NCBI GenBank assembly: GCA_036388475.1
Contig: DASVRT010000085.1
Coordinates: 38,624 to 102,623 of the forward strand
Direction: 5' to 3'
DNA: 64,000 bases
From: JALZHR01 sp036388475
GTDB taxonomy: Bacteria > Acidobacteriota > Blastocatellia > Pyrinomonadales > Pyrinomonadaceae
Positions 51,028 through 59,800 of the stretch are shown piece by piece (within the stretch, counting starts at the first letter, position 1; each line of letters starts with the position of its first letter). The notes below the pieces were generated by a model. That model was not told where the DNA came from and did not search any database. It saw only the letters and a program-made list of their open reading frames with translations. The translations under genes were made by a program, and so were the position numbers.

Positions 51028-52539
51028 CTAGCGATACGCTTCCGCAATTTGTTTTAACTGTTGAAGCGTTTTTTCCTTTTCGATAAGCGGCAGCCGCGAA
51101 ACGATTGTGCGCAGCTCGGCGAGCAGATTGTTAAAATCGGCGCGGTCGGTCACGTCGGTCGGACCGGTGTAAGATGATTTTTTGTCCAAATCATCGACGA
51201 CCATTGATAAAAACCTCGTCAGATTGGCGAGCGCTTCGGGCGCTTTTTTGCCGTTCGGATGCAGACGCAGATATTCGCCGTTGGTCATTCGCTCAGAAAA
51301 AAGATAGCAGTTAACGTAGCCTTCGCATTCGCCCGGCAAATTATTTTCCGCGCCTTCCCACGCTATCTGGTCGGCAATCGGCGTCGTCGCGTATTTTTTA
51401 TGCAAATCCCAGAACAGATTTGAAACCACGTACCACTCAGCCGCCGGGTCGCTGTAAATGATTGATTTTTCGTGCGTTTTGAGAAATTCCCGATACGGCG
51501 AGCGCTCGCTCTGACCGGACGGAATTTTTTTCAGAGCGGTTTGAAGCGCGAGCAGGCGTTTCAATTCCAGTTCAGCCGAAGAGTTTGAATTGCCGAGCTC
51601 GCTGCCGACCTGCGTGAGAAAATCGACCATTTCCGAAGCCGGAGCGAAATCCATCTCGGCTTTATAATTGCGGTCGACGATTTGGCGATAAAGCTCGACG
51701 CGCGCGCCGGAATTTAAATCGTTGACCGAGTTGGCGGAAATCCAGCCGTTCGTGGTTTTTCCGCCCGAAGTGTATTGCACTTTATACCAAGCCGGATTTT
51801 TTTCCGTGACTTTCAAGATTGTTCCGAGCCGGATGCGGCTCAGTTCCGGCGCATTCGCCTGCGCCTGGGCTCGGACGCGCGCCGAAACGTCCGTCACGAT
51901 GATTTGCGGCAGTTCGGTCGAAACTTCAGATTCCGTTTTCGGCGTCGTTCTGCTCGTCGAAGTCGTCGATTTTCTTGTGTTTCCGGTCGGCTCGTTTTTT
52001 CTGTCGGAAGTTTTCGCGCGCGTGTTTCTTGAGCTTGTTCCGGAAGATTTGTTTAAATCCGATTTATTTTTTGAATTGTCGTATTTCGTATTTTTTGCGT
52101 TTTGTCTGGAATCGGTTTTCGTATTCTTCGAGTTTTGTCTGGCATTCGAGTTTTGTTTTGCGTCTCTCGTTTTTGAATCTTTCGTTTGTTTCGCCGAAGT
52201 TTTCTGATTCGTTTTCAGGGAAGATTTCGACGAAGATTGTTTGGATTTGTCCGCGGCTTTATTTTTCGCGTCGTTTCGCGCCTCGGATTTCGAAGAAGAA
52301 TTCGTTTTGCCTTTTTTATCCTTCGAATTTTTCGGTGTCGGTGTCGCTTTCGCCTGCGCCTTTTTGGTCGGCGTCGGTGCCGGCTTGGCGTTCTTTTTGG
52401 CGGGCGTCGCTTTTGTTTTCGCCGAATTTCCGGTCTGCGCGCTTTCGACCGAATCGGTAAAACATAAGGCGAAAAAGATGAAAAAAGCAATTGGTAATAC
52501 TACATACTGGCGCGGCAATTCTTTGGTAAATCTTAACAT
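51028..52539 (-). CDS. secreted protein with low-complexity linker and SH3-like domain
   Basis: ATG 52539 (GGAGAAAG just upstream) gives 503 residues: a signal peptide (MLRFTKELPRQYVVLPIAFF..., ending VESAQ) and a long Lys/Thr/Ser/Asn-rich disordered region (about 35-205). A bacterial SH3 domain spans about 210-270 (VTDVSARVRAQAQANAPELS, then TILKVTEKNPAWYKVQYTSG, NGWISANSV). A helical C-terminal domain of unknown family follows, with GECEGYVNCYLFSERMTNGE and two Cys. It may bind the cell wall through the SH3 part. The charged linker resembles PG-binding or matrix proteins. Confidence 0.78.
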   Translation of the reverse strand: MLRFTKELPRQYVVLPIAFFIFFALCFTDSVESAQTGNSAKTKATPAKKNAKPAPTPTKKAQAKATPTPKNSKDKKGKTNSSSKSEARNDAKNKAADKSKQSSSKSSLKTNQKTSAKQTKDSKTRDAKQNSNARQNSKNTKTDSRQNAKNTKYDNSKNKSDLNKSSGTSSRNTRAKTSDRKNEPTGNTRKSTTSTSRTTPKTESEVSTELPQIIVTDVSARVRAQAQANAPELSRIRLGTILKVTEKNPAWYKVQYTSGGKTTNGWISANSVNDLNSGARVELYRQIVDRNYKAEMDFAPASEMVDFLTQVGSELGNSNSSAELELKRLLALQTALKKIPSGQSERSPYREFLKTHEKSIIYSDPAAEWYVVSNLFWDLHKKYATTPIADQIAWEGAENNLPGECEGYVNCYLFSERMTNGEYLRLHPNGKKAPEALANLTRFLSMVVDDLDKKSSYTGPTDVTDRADFNNLLAELRTIVSRLPLIEKEKTLQQLKQIAEAYR

Positions 52540-52561
52540 TTCTTTCTCCAAACAAAGATTT

Positions 52562-52680
52562 GAACAGGATAAAAGAAAATCCTTAAATTAAATATTCGTT
52601 TTTATCCTGAATATGAAGCTGCGAAGCCTACTTCATCCTGTTAATTTTCTTCTGTGTTTTCTGTGAACTCTGCGGCTAAA
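52562..52680. repeat. word-built repeat between the SH3 gene and queG, overlapping the queG stop
   Basis: AACAGGAT (52563-52570) pairs with ATCCTGTT (52635-52642), and AGGATAAAA (about 52567) pairs with TTTTATCCT (about 52600). The flank 52643-52680 carries TCTTCTGTGTTTTCTGTGAA, the word class also seen near 33220-33245, and encodes the last residues of queG. Confidence 0.75.
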
Positions 52681-53606
52681 TTGTTTTTCAATGCTCGCGC
52701 ATTGCGTTGCAGCCCTGAAATTTTCGTCCGCTTCATTGCGCTGCGGCGGAAACGCTCGGCGTATTTTTCCGTCGAAAGATTTAAAATTTCTTCCAAATCG
52801 GCGGAAACATTTCCCGCGCGCGGCTCGAATCTCGTTTCTCCGGTCGGCTTTTCGAAACGATTCCAGGGGCAGACGTCCTGACAAATATCGCAGCCGTAAA
52901 GCCATCCGTTTAGATTTTTTTCAATTTCTGCGGGGAGTTCAGGGGAACGAAGTTCGATAGTAGCGTAAGACAAACAGCGTTTTGAGTCAACCTGATACGG
53001 CGCGACGATAGCTTCGGTCGGGCAGGCGTCGAGACAAGCCGTGCAGCTTCCGCAATGGTCAGGCTGAACCTGCGCGTCGTATTCCAGCTCCAGATTCAAT
53101 AAAATTTCGCCTAAGAAAACCCACGAGCCGTATTCTTTCGTAATCAGGTTCGAGTGTTTGCCGATCCAGCCGAGACCGGCGCGCTGTGCCCAAGCCTTGT
53201 CCATAATCGGCGCGGTATCGACGCAGATTTTGCCTTCAACCTGTTCGTTTTCAGATTTTATCCACGTTAGTAATTCTCTTGATTTGTCCTTGACGACATC
53301 GTGATAATCGTCGCCCCAGGCGTAGCGCGAGACTTTTCCGGTTGATTGGTTTTGTTCGTGCCGGTGCGGCGTGTAGTAATTTAAGGCGACGGCGACGACC
53401 GATTTTGCTTCCGCGAAAATCAGCCTCGGGTCGGTGCGTTTTTCCGGCTCGCGTTCCATCCAGCGCATCTCGCCGTGAAAATCTTTTTCGAGCCATTGTT
53501 TGAGATATTCAGTTTCCCGCGCGAGCGGCTCGGCGCGGGCGATGCCGATTTTGTGAAAACCGATGGCAAAGGCTTTCTGTTTGATTTTTTCGGTGAAGGA
53601 AGCCAT
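52641..53606 (-). CDS. queG: epoxyqueuosine reductase, short form
   Basis: QueG carries out the last step of queuosine synthesis in tRNA, a cobalamin- and iron-sulfur-dependent reduction. The 321-residue protein has the N-terminal cobalamin-binding half with the conserved AQRAGLGWIGKHSNLIT segment, and two ferredoxin-type clusters (CGSCTACLDACP and CDICQDVCPW). Usual QueG proteins are longer, with HEAT-like C-terminal repeats. Here the end LAAEFTENTEEN is encoded by a dispersed word repeat (TCTTCTGTGTTTTCTGTG), suggesting that the C-terminus was replaced. The core enzyme looks intact. Confidence 0.93.
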   Translation of the reverse strand: MASFTEKIKQKAFAIGFHKIGIARAEPLARETEYLKQWLEKDFHGEMRWMEREPEKRTDPRLIFAEAKSVVAVALNYYTPHRHEQNQSTGKVSRYAWGDDYHDVVKDKSRELLTWIKSENEQVEGKICVDTAPIMDKAWAQRAGLGWIGKHSNLITKEYGSWVFLGEILLNLELEYDAQVQPDHCGSCTACLDACPTEAIVAPYQVDSKRCLSYATIELRSPELPAEIEKNLNGWLYGCDICQDVCPWNRFEKPTGETRFEPRAGNVSADLEEILNLSTEKYAERFRRSAMKRTKISGLQRNARALKNNLAAEFTENTEEN

Positions 53607-53821
53607 ACGAAAAGATTAACATAAAGATTTTCAGGGCAAAAAAAGACTCGTTAATGCGAAACTTATGCCGGCTTTAGCCGAACGTTCGGCACTTGAAAGA
53701 ATGGGCGGCAGATTGTTTGTCTACGCGATTGCGGTCGAAGTTAAAAATCCGCGACGATTTTATCATCTTCGCCGGACAGCCAGGCAGGAAAATTCAGTCT
53801 CGTTTCCGGCTTCAAGATATT
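53607..53821. other. spacer with 14-bp palindrome
   Basis: No gene is supported. A perfect palindrome GCCGAACGTTCGGC lies at 53678-53691, close to the start of queG (53606), so it could be an operator of queG. The remaining bases show no clear signal; the DyP stop is at 53822. Confidence 0.45.
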
Positions 53822-55390
53822 TTACGTGTTTATAATGCTTTTGAGAGTTTTCAGCGATGGGCAAAAGAAATATCCGCCGCCGGTCGGAATCACAAAAGGC
53901 TTGGTCGTTTCGAGTCGCTTGCCGTGTCCGGCGGCATTAGTAAACATACACCACCGAACGTTATTCTCGCCCTCTTCATTATTTTGTCCGACTAAGATAT
54001 CGTGTCCCGTCCGGGCTTCGGGACGGCTATCCTTATTCATCCATCTGGTCACCAGTCGCTCAAATTGATTGAGAATAGACGTCTGGTAGCTCATAAAAAA
54101 CAACCCTCTATTCTCTGAATTTACCGGGTCGTCGGGATTTTCGTGGTTATAGGGTTTGCCGAAAGGAATACCTCTTCTTAAAACTCTGAAAGTCGCGGTA
54201 TTGGTCTCGGCTCCCTGGTCGGTCGCCACGTCGCGCGGATTTACCTTTCTAATGTGAGCGAACATCGGACACTTCAATCCCGACGGGTCTGCCTCGACGG
54301 ACGGAACGAACGTCGCGTCGGCGAGAATAAAATCGCCGGTGGCGGATTTGAAGTTGAAATTGCTGATATAACTATTAGAAATGTTTTGCCCGTCAAAAAC
54401 TACGGGCGTGCCGTCTTTATATCTGCCGACCAGCCGGGCTAGAAATTCATCATAAGTTATATCTTCAAAATTGCCGGCGTTAATCAGTTCGTCATAAAGA
54501 ATCTTTGTTTCGTCGTAAAATTCCCTGACTTTTTGTTTGAGTCTTCTAAAGACTAAAAAGGAGCCGTTTTTCAGAAACTCGCTTTTTTCGATTTCCGACG
54601 GCTCGATGGGATTTCTAAAATGACTCGGAGATTGTTTGGGATAACCGAAAACGAATTGTCCGGTCCACAGCAAAAGCTTGCCGGGAGCGGAAAATTCGGC
54701 GCTGTCGGGTCCTTCATTTCCGCTGACAATTAATCTTTTGGTCAGCAGGGTTTGGTTTTCATCAATGTAGCCGCGCGCTTCCGGCTGCGATGCGCCGTCG
54801 TTAAATCCAAAATGCTCGATATCGCCTTCCAGACGTTCCCCGATTTCAGAATATAATATTTGAATCTGGAATCGCGCCGCCGCATTTTTTAATTCTTCGA
54901 CATTTTCTTCGAGAATTTCTTTTTTATCGGAAGCGGTAATCAAAAATAAATCCGCTTCCCGACCGTTTTTTCCGACCACCCAATTGTTTTTATTTCCCTC
55001 ATCGGCGGAGTCTTTCGGGTCGCCCAATGAAAAGGAACCGGCAGCTAACCCTCTTTTATAAGCGGGGTCAATACTTTCGACGTCGGCATTGAACTTTTTT
55101 AGAAGTTTATTGCCGAAGCCGATATTGACCCAAAACAGATTTTGACTGTCCGGGAGCGAAAAGCTTTGTATTCCGAAAATTCCGGTTTTCTTTGCCCTTC
55201 TTATTCTTTGCGCCTGATATTCCAAAGCTTCTCTCATTGTCGTAACTTTGGGAAGCAGGTAACTTAAAAAGTCTTTTAATAAACTTTCGTCCTGAATTCG
55301 ACAGGCAATAAGACATTGAAACGGCATTCTGAATCCGGGAATTATATTGCCCTGAATTTCATCAATCTCTAAAACGGGTTCATTAATCAT
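53822..55390 (-). CDS. DyP-type heme peroxidase
   Basis: DyP peroxidases use heme and hydrogen peroxide to oxidise dyes, phenols or other compounds. The 522-residue protein has the distal GxxDG motif with Asp198 in FGFNDGASQPE, a distal Arg near 405 in FRVLRRGIPFG, and the proximal heme His379 in AHIRKVNPRD. No Tat or Sec signal is seen, and the N-terminus begins directly with LEIDEIQGNIIPGF, so it should be cytoplasmic or carried by another protein. It is probably in an operon with the upstream unknown gene, which ends one base before its start. No encapsulin gene or targeting tail was recognised. Confidence 0.92.
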   Translation of the reverse strand: MINEPVLEIDEIQGNIIPGFRMPFQCLIACRIQDESLLKDFLSYLLPKVTTMREALEYQAQRIRRAKKTGIFGIQSFSLPDSQNLFWVNIGFGNKLLKKFNADVESIDPAYKRGLAAGSFSLGDPKDSADEGNKNNWVVGKNGREADLFLITASDKKEILEENVEELKNAAARFQIQILYSEIGERLEGDIEHFGFNDGASQPEARGYIDENQTLLTKRLIVSGNEGPDSAEFSAPGKLLLWTGQFVFGYPKQSPSHFRNPIEPSEIEKSEFLKNGSFLVFRRLKQKVREFYDETKILYDELINAGNFEDITYDEFLARLVGRYKDGTPVVFDGQNISNSYISNFNFKSATGDFILADATFVPSVEADPSGLKCPMFAHIRKVNPRDVATDQGAETNTATFRVLRRGIPFGKPYNHENPDDPVNSENRGLFFMSYQTSILNQFERLVTRWMNKDSRPEARTGHDILVGQNNEEGENNVRWCMFTNAAGHGKRLETTKPFVIPTGGGYFFCPSLKTLKSIINT

Positions 55391-55391
55391 T

Positions 55392-56567
55392 CTATTTGAC
55401 TTCTTCCGCTTCAGGAGCAGTCATTCTCAGTCCGATATAAGAGTTTGATTTATTGGAATTGATTATCGCGCTCACGAATTCGAAATTGCCGCTCGCTTTC
55501 AAGGCGTTGAGGCTGTCGCAGAAATTCTCGCAAGTCACCGACGCCGGCAATGCGTTTTCGAGCTTGAATGCCTTTCCGTAGATAACCATTTCAACCAGCT
55601 CCGCCAGCTGCGCGCCGAGCTTCAGCGGATTTCCGCCTACGATGACATCTTCGAGACTAAAATCAGCGCCGTCCGGCACGCCGAATTCCGCTCTGAGAAT
55701 CATTCCTTTGTCTTTATCGCCTCTGATTACTTTCCAAAAGTCCCGGATTTGATAGCCTTCGGGAACTTCGATGCCCGATGTATCCAGTTTGCGAATATAC
55801 AAGCCGATAGGATTGTTAAGCGTGACCGAAAACCCTTGCCGGACAAATGAATTCACGGCGGCGCCGATTGTCGGGTCGCTAAATCTGCTTTCGACCCCGA
55901 AACCCGAACAACAAACCAGGTCGTGCGTATCCGTAACGGGATCGACATTCCCTTTTTTTCTCAATACGGAAGCTCTTGCCGCCAGATTTATTTCCGCTCC
56001 CAATGTGTTTGCCGGATGCGTTAAATGTGCAATGCCGTCGGTCGTGTTCCATTTATTGGAGCGATTGTATTGTCGGTTTGTTCCCGTGCCGGTGAATAAA
56101 TCGTTTAATTGAACCGCGGGGCTGACGTATTTTCGATATAAAGACAATAAAAGCTGTTCGTCCGCATCGGCTATAAACTCCCAGTATTCAGGACCTTCGC
56201 AGGTGAAAACGACCTTGTCCAGTTTCCCGTTTTTCTTGACGCCGCGCCATTCCAGATATTCATCCTGATAGCGAAACGTCTCGCCTTGCGAGGTATACAA
56301 TTTTTCCGAGGCTTCCCATCTTTGTTGTTCGTCGTTCGGAAACCGCAATATCCAATATCGCGGAAATCCTTCCCACGTGATCGACGCCACACTGCCGTTT
56401 TCCGTTTCGGGATGTTGCAGTTCATTAAAGAAAAATTTGTTGTACGGAGCAGGAAGATTTTTCCGTTCTCTCTCGATCCAGTTGTTTATTTTTTTGCTCC
56501 AGCCGGCTTTTAAGTCACTGTCCAAATCATTTGCAAATCCGGGCGCATCAAATTGTTTTAGCGGCAT
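55392..56567 (-). CDS. unknown protein in operon with the DyP peroxidase
   Basis: This 391-residue soluble protein has no signal peptide and no recognised domain. It has Trp/Tyr-rich strands (ASITWEGFPRYWILRFPNDE), an acidic middle (YWEFIADADEQLLLSLYRKY), a DLVCCSGFGVESRF pair of Cys, an N-terminal KINNWIERERKNLPAPYNKF segment and a C-terminal mixed domain ending SYIGLRMTAPEAEEVK. It is transcribed just before the DyP gene with a one-base gap, so the two are almost certainly co-transcribed and likely co-functional. It could be a substrate-binding or cargo partner, but nothing proves this. Confidence 0.75.
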   Translation of the reverse strand: MPLKQFDAPGFANDLDSDLKAGWSKKINNWIERERKNLPAPYNKFFFNELQHPETENGSVASITWEGFPRYWILRFPNDEQQRWEASEKLYTSQGETFRYQDEYLEWRGVKKNGKLDKVVFTCEGPEYWEFIADADEQLLLSLYRKYVSPAVQLNDLFTGTGTNRQYNRSNKWNTTDGIAHLTHPANTLGAEINLAARASVLRKKGNVDPVTDTHDLVCCSGFGVESRFSDPTIGAAVNSFVRQGFSVTLNNPIGLYIRKLDTSGIEVPEGYQIRDFWKVIRGDKDKGMILRAEFGVPDGADFSLEDVIVGGNPLKLGAQLAELVEMVIYGKAFKLENALPASVTCENFCDSLNALKASGNFEFVSAIINSNKSNSYIGLRMTAPEAEEVK

Positions 56568-56882
56568 AATTTTTAGTTTTTTTTATGTGTTAGTTTAGCA
56601 GCCTTGTCTGATTTTCTTTTCACTTATTTATGATAAAAATCGGCAAAATCTTACATTTTTTAGAAAGCGATTTTTGGATAAACAATTCAGTGACAGGTGA
56701 GAAAAATATATTAATGCCTAAAATTATTACCCATTTAAAATGGAAATAATTTTAAGATTTCAACTTGGATAAATAATCGCACGAGGCATAATTTCACGAC
56801 ACGGAAGCTGAGAGGTCTGTTTTGAATCGGAAGCATAAGATGCTCGAAATGAACATCTTATGCTTCCGGTGATAAGCTTTGT
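56568..56882. promoter_or_regulatory. spacer with two dyads between the third receptor and the DyP operon
   Basis: No gene is seen. A 34-base dyad at 56720-56753 (AAAATTATT...CCATTT-A-AAATGG...AATAATTTT) lies about 155 bases upstream of the operon start 56567 and looks operator-like. A perfect 15-bp hairpin at 56828-56842 with 56854-56868 (CGGAAGCATAAGATG) lies 15 bases beyond the stop of the receptor gene at 56883. It has a weak T-tract and may still end that transcript. Confidence 0.5.
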
Positions 56883-59800
56883 TTAGAAATTAAGCTTGAT
56901 TCCGAACTGGAATTGCCGCGGGTCGTACGCCGCCGTCGAACGGCTGAAATAGCGTCCGTTGGCGGAGCGCTCGCCGACCGCGTTGACGTCGCTCAGAAAC
57001 GGCGTCGCGCTGGCTTCGTTGAAACGATTGAAAAGGTTGAAGCCTTCGGCAATCAAATCGAGCCGGACGCGCTCGCCGAAACGAATCGCGCGTGTGACGC
57101 GCAAATCAAACGAAGCGTAACCGTGCGTCAGTCCCATATTACGTCCGAGATTACCGATTGAAAATTCGCCGTTGGTAATCAGCGGCGTGATACAGCCGGG
57201 CGTTCCGGGCTGGCACAAAGTGCCGTCCGGGTTAACGCTCGGACGGTCGGTCTGCGTTGATTGGTCGTTGTTCGTATCGACGTTGGTGATGATATTGAAC
57301 GGGCGTCCCGAAGAGATTTCGATAATCGGCGCGATTGTAAAGTCCGCCAGAAATCTCTGCCAGCCGTTGCCGCCGCGCCAGCCCGCGGGCGAAGCCAGCA
57401 CGCCGCTAAAGACAAAGCGGTGACGCTGGTCGAACAGCGAATCGGCGCGTTCGAGGTCGAAACGCCGGACGTCCTGCGCGATAAGCAAAGTCTGCAAATC
57501 GCTCGAATCGTCAATCGAATGCGACCACGTGTAGCTTGCCTGGAACGTTAAGTTATTGGCAAAGCGTCGTTTCAACTCGACGTTCAGCGCGTTGTATTCC
57601 GAATTACCGTTGGAGATTTGCGCGTTGACCGAGCCGAACGGCGAAAGCGTGCCGGGCGTTCTCAGGCTGCCGCCGAGCTGCGAATCGAGCACGCCTTTAG
57701 TCACCGCGCCGCCCGATAAAGCCTGCGCCAGAAAATAATTCGGCGCGTTCGGACGGAAAAAGTTGGCGATTGCCGGAGCAATTACGCGACCTGTCGGGCA
57801 TTGAGCGACCATACCGGGAATGACGACGACACAGCCGACGCCGGTTGCCGTACCGGGAGCGGTCGTCGCAATCGAGAAAGCGATGGCTTGCTGCGTCGTG
57901 GTCGGCAAAGCGCCGCCGAAAAAGCGCTGAAAATTCTGAATTTGCAGCGCCGTGTTCGGCGTGTTCAAATCCGTCGGGTGCGGCAGATTGTGCGCGCCGA
58001 CAAAGATGTAACTGACCGACAAAGACATATTTTTCGTCAGCTGCTGTTCAATCGCCAGATTCGCCTGCACGGCGGAAGCGTATTTGAAATCTTTCGCTAT
58101 CGGCAGCGTAAACGGCAGAACCGGACCGAATCCCGGAAAAGTCTGGTCGTTAAAACGCTGGCGACCGAATTGATACTGCGCCGACGGCGCCAGACCGGGC
58201 GTTATGACTCCGGGCGGGCAAACCGGATTCGGCAGCGCGCCGCCGCAAACCGTTCCCTGAAAAACCTGTGACGCGTTCAGAAGCGCCGTCGGCGTCGGGC
58301 TGCCCGCCGTCAAAACCGCCTGCTGCTGCTGCGCGGCGTCGGCAATATCCGAGTTAAACGCCACCGCCAGAAGCGGATGGTCGTAGAAAAGACCGATTGC
58401 GCCGCGCAGCACCGTTCTGCCGTTGCCGAAAACGTCGAGGGCAGCGCCGAAACGCGGTGCCCAGTTGTTCGTGTCGCGCGGAATTCCCTGCTGCACGCCG
58501 AGCGCGTCCTGCGCCGCTAAAATATCGGATTCCGAAAGATTGATGCCCGTCAGCGGGTCGCGGAAAGCGACGGGCGCAATCGTTTCCGTAAATTCGATGT
58601 CGTAACGGATGCCGTAATTAAACGTCAAACGCTTGGTCGCCTTCCACGTATCCTGCGCGTAAAAGGCAATCGGTTTGTTTTTGATTTTACTAATCGGGTT
58701 GCCGAAACCCTGAATATAGAGCGACGGCATACCGAGACCGTATGATTGAACCGGCGTTAAATCCGGCAACGCGGCAAAAGCGGGATTCAGATTCGCCGCC
58801 GCAAACGGTCCGAAATTGAAAAGTCCGGCAAAGTTTAATTCAAAAAGCGCCGACGGAATTTCAACCCAGTTGAAGTCCGCGCCGAATTTGAAGGTGTGGT
58901 CGCCGTAAACGCGAGTCAGGTTGTCGGCTAACTGAAAACGGTTTTCCGTCCGGTCGACCGGCGAGAAAAGCTCGCGCCCGATAAACGCCGTTCCCGAAAT
59001 ATTGAAAGCGACGGCTTCGTTGTTTTGCGAGCGGAAACTCGTCTGGCGCTTTCCGAAATGAAAGCGAAACTCGTTTGCGGTGTTCGCGCCGAGCGTCGAA
59101 TTCAGCCCGAAAGTAAAAGCGGTATCCTTGATTTTCGTGATGCCGGTACGCGTAAAATCGTTTTGTCCGAGCGATTGGTTTTGCGATTCGACCTGAATGC
59201 CGCTCAGGTTACTCGGATTGTAGCCGAAACGCATCGTCAATTGATGATTTTCATTAATGTAATGGTCGCCGCGCAGCGAGAAATAATTTGTCCTGTCCGT
59301 CACCGGGAAAACCGGCTGCAAGCCCAGCAGCGGGCGAAATGCAATCGGCTGACCGAATGAATTGACGGTGGCGAGCGGAATCGGCGCGCCGGTCAGCAAA
59401 AAACGCGGACCGATAACGCCGGGACCAATCGGCGTTATCGCCGGGCAAACGCTGCCGTCATTCGGACTGCTCAACGGATTAACGCCGGTCAGAGCCGTCT
59501 GCCCGCCGCTGGACGCAAAAAACGCATACGCGCGCGCCGCGCAGATATTATTCGGATTGCCGCTGGCAACCAGCCCGTTGATGGCGGCGGCTTGCTGCGG
59601 GGTCAGGTTATTAAAGGTTCGCGCCACCGGATTAACGCCCGCAATCACGGGAATCGTTGCCGAAGAAGTCAAACCCTGCGTTACATTGCTCGTAAAAAAT
59701 CCCGATTCGTTGCGCTGGCGGCGTTCAAACGAAAAGAAAAAGAACGAGCGGTCTTTCAGCAGCGGTCCGCCCAGGGTTGCGCCGTACTGCGTGCGCGTAA

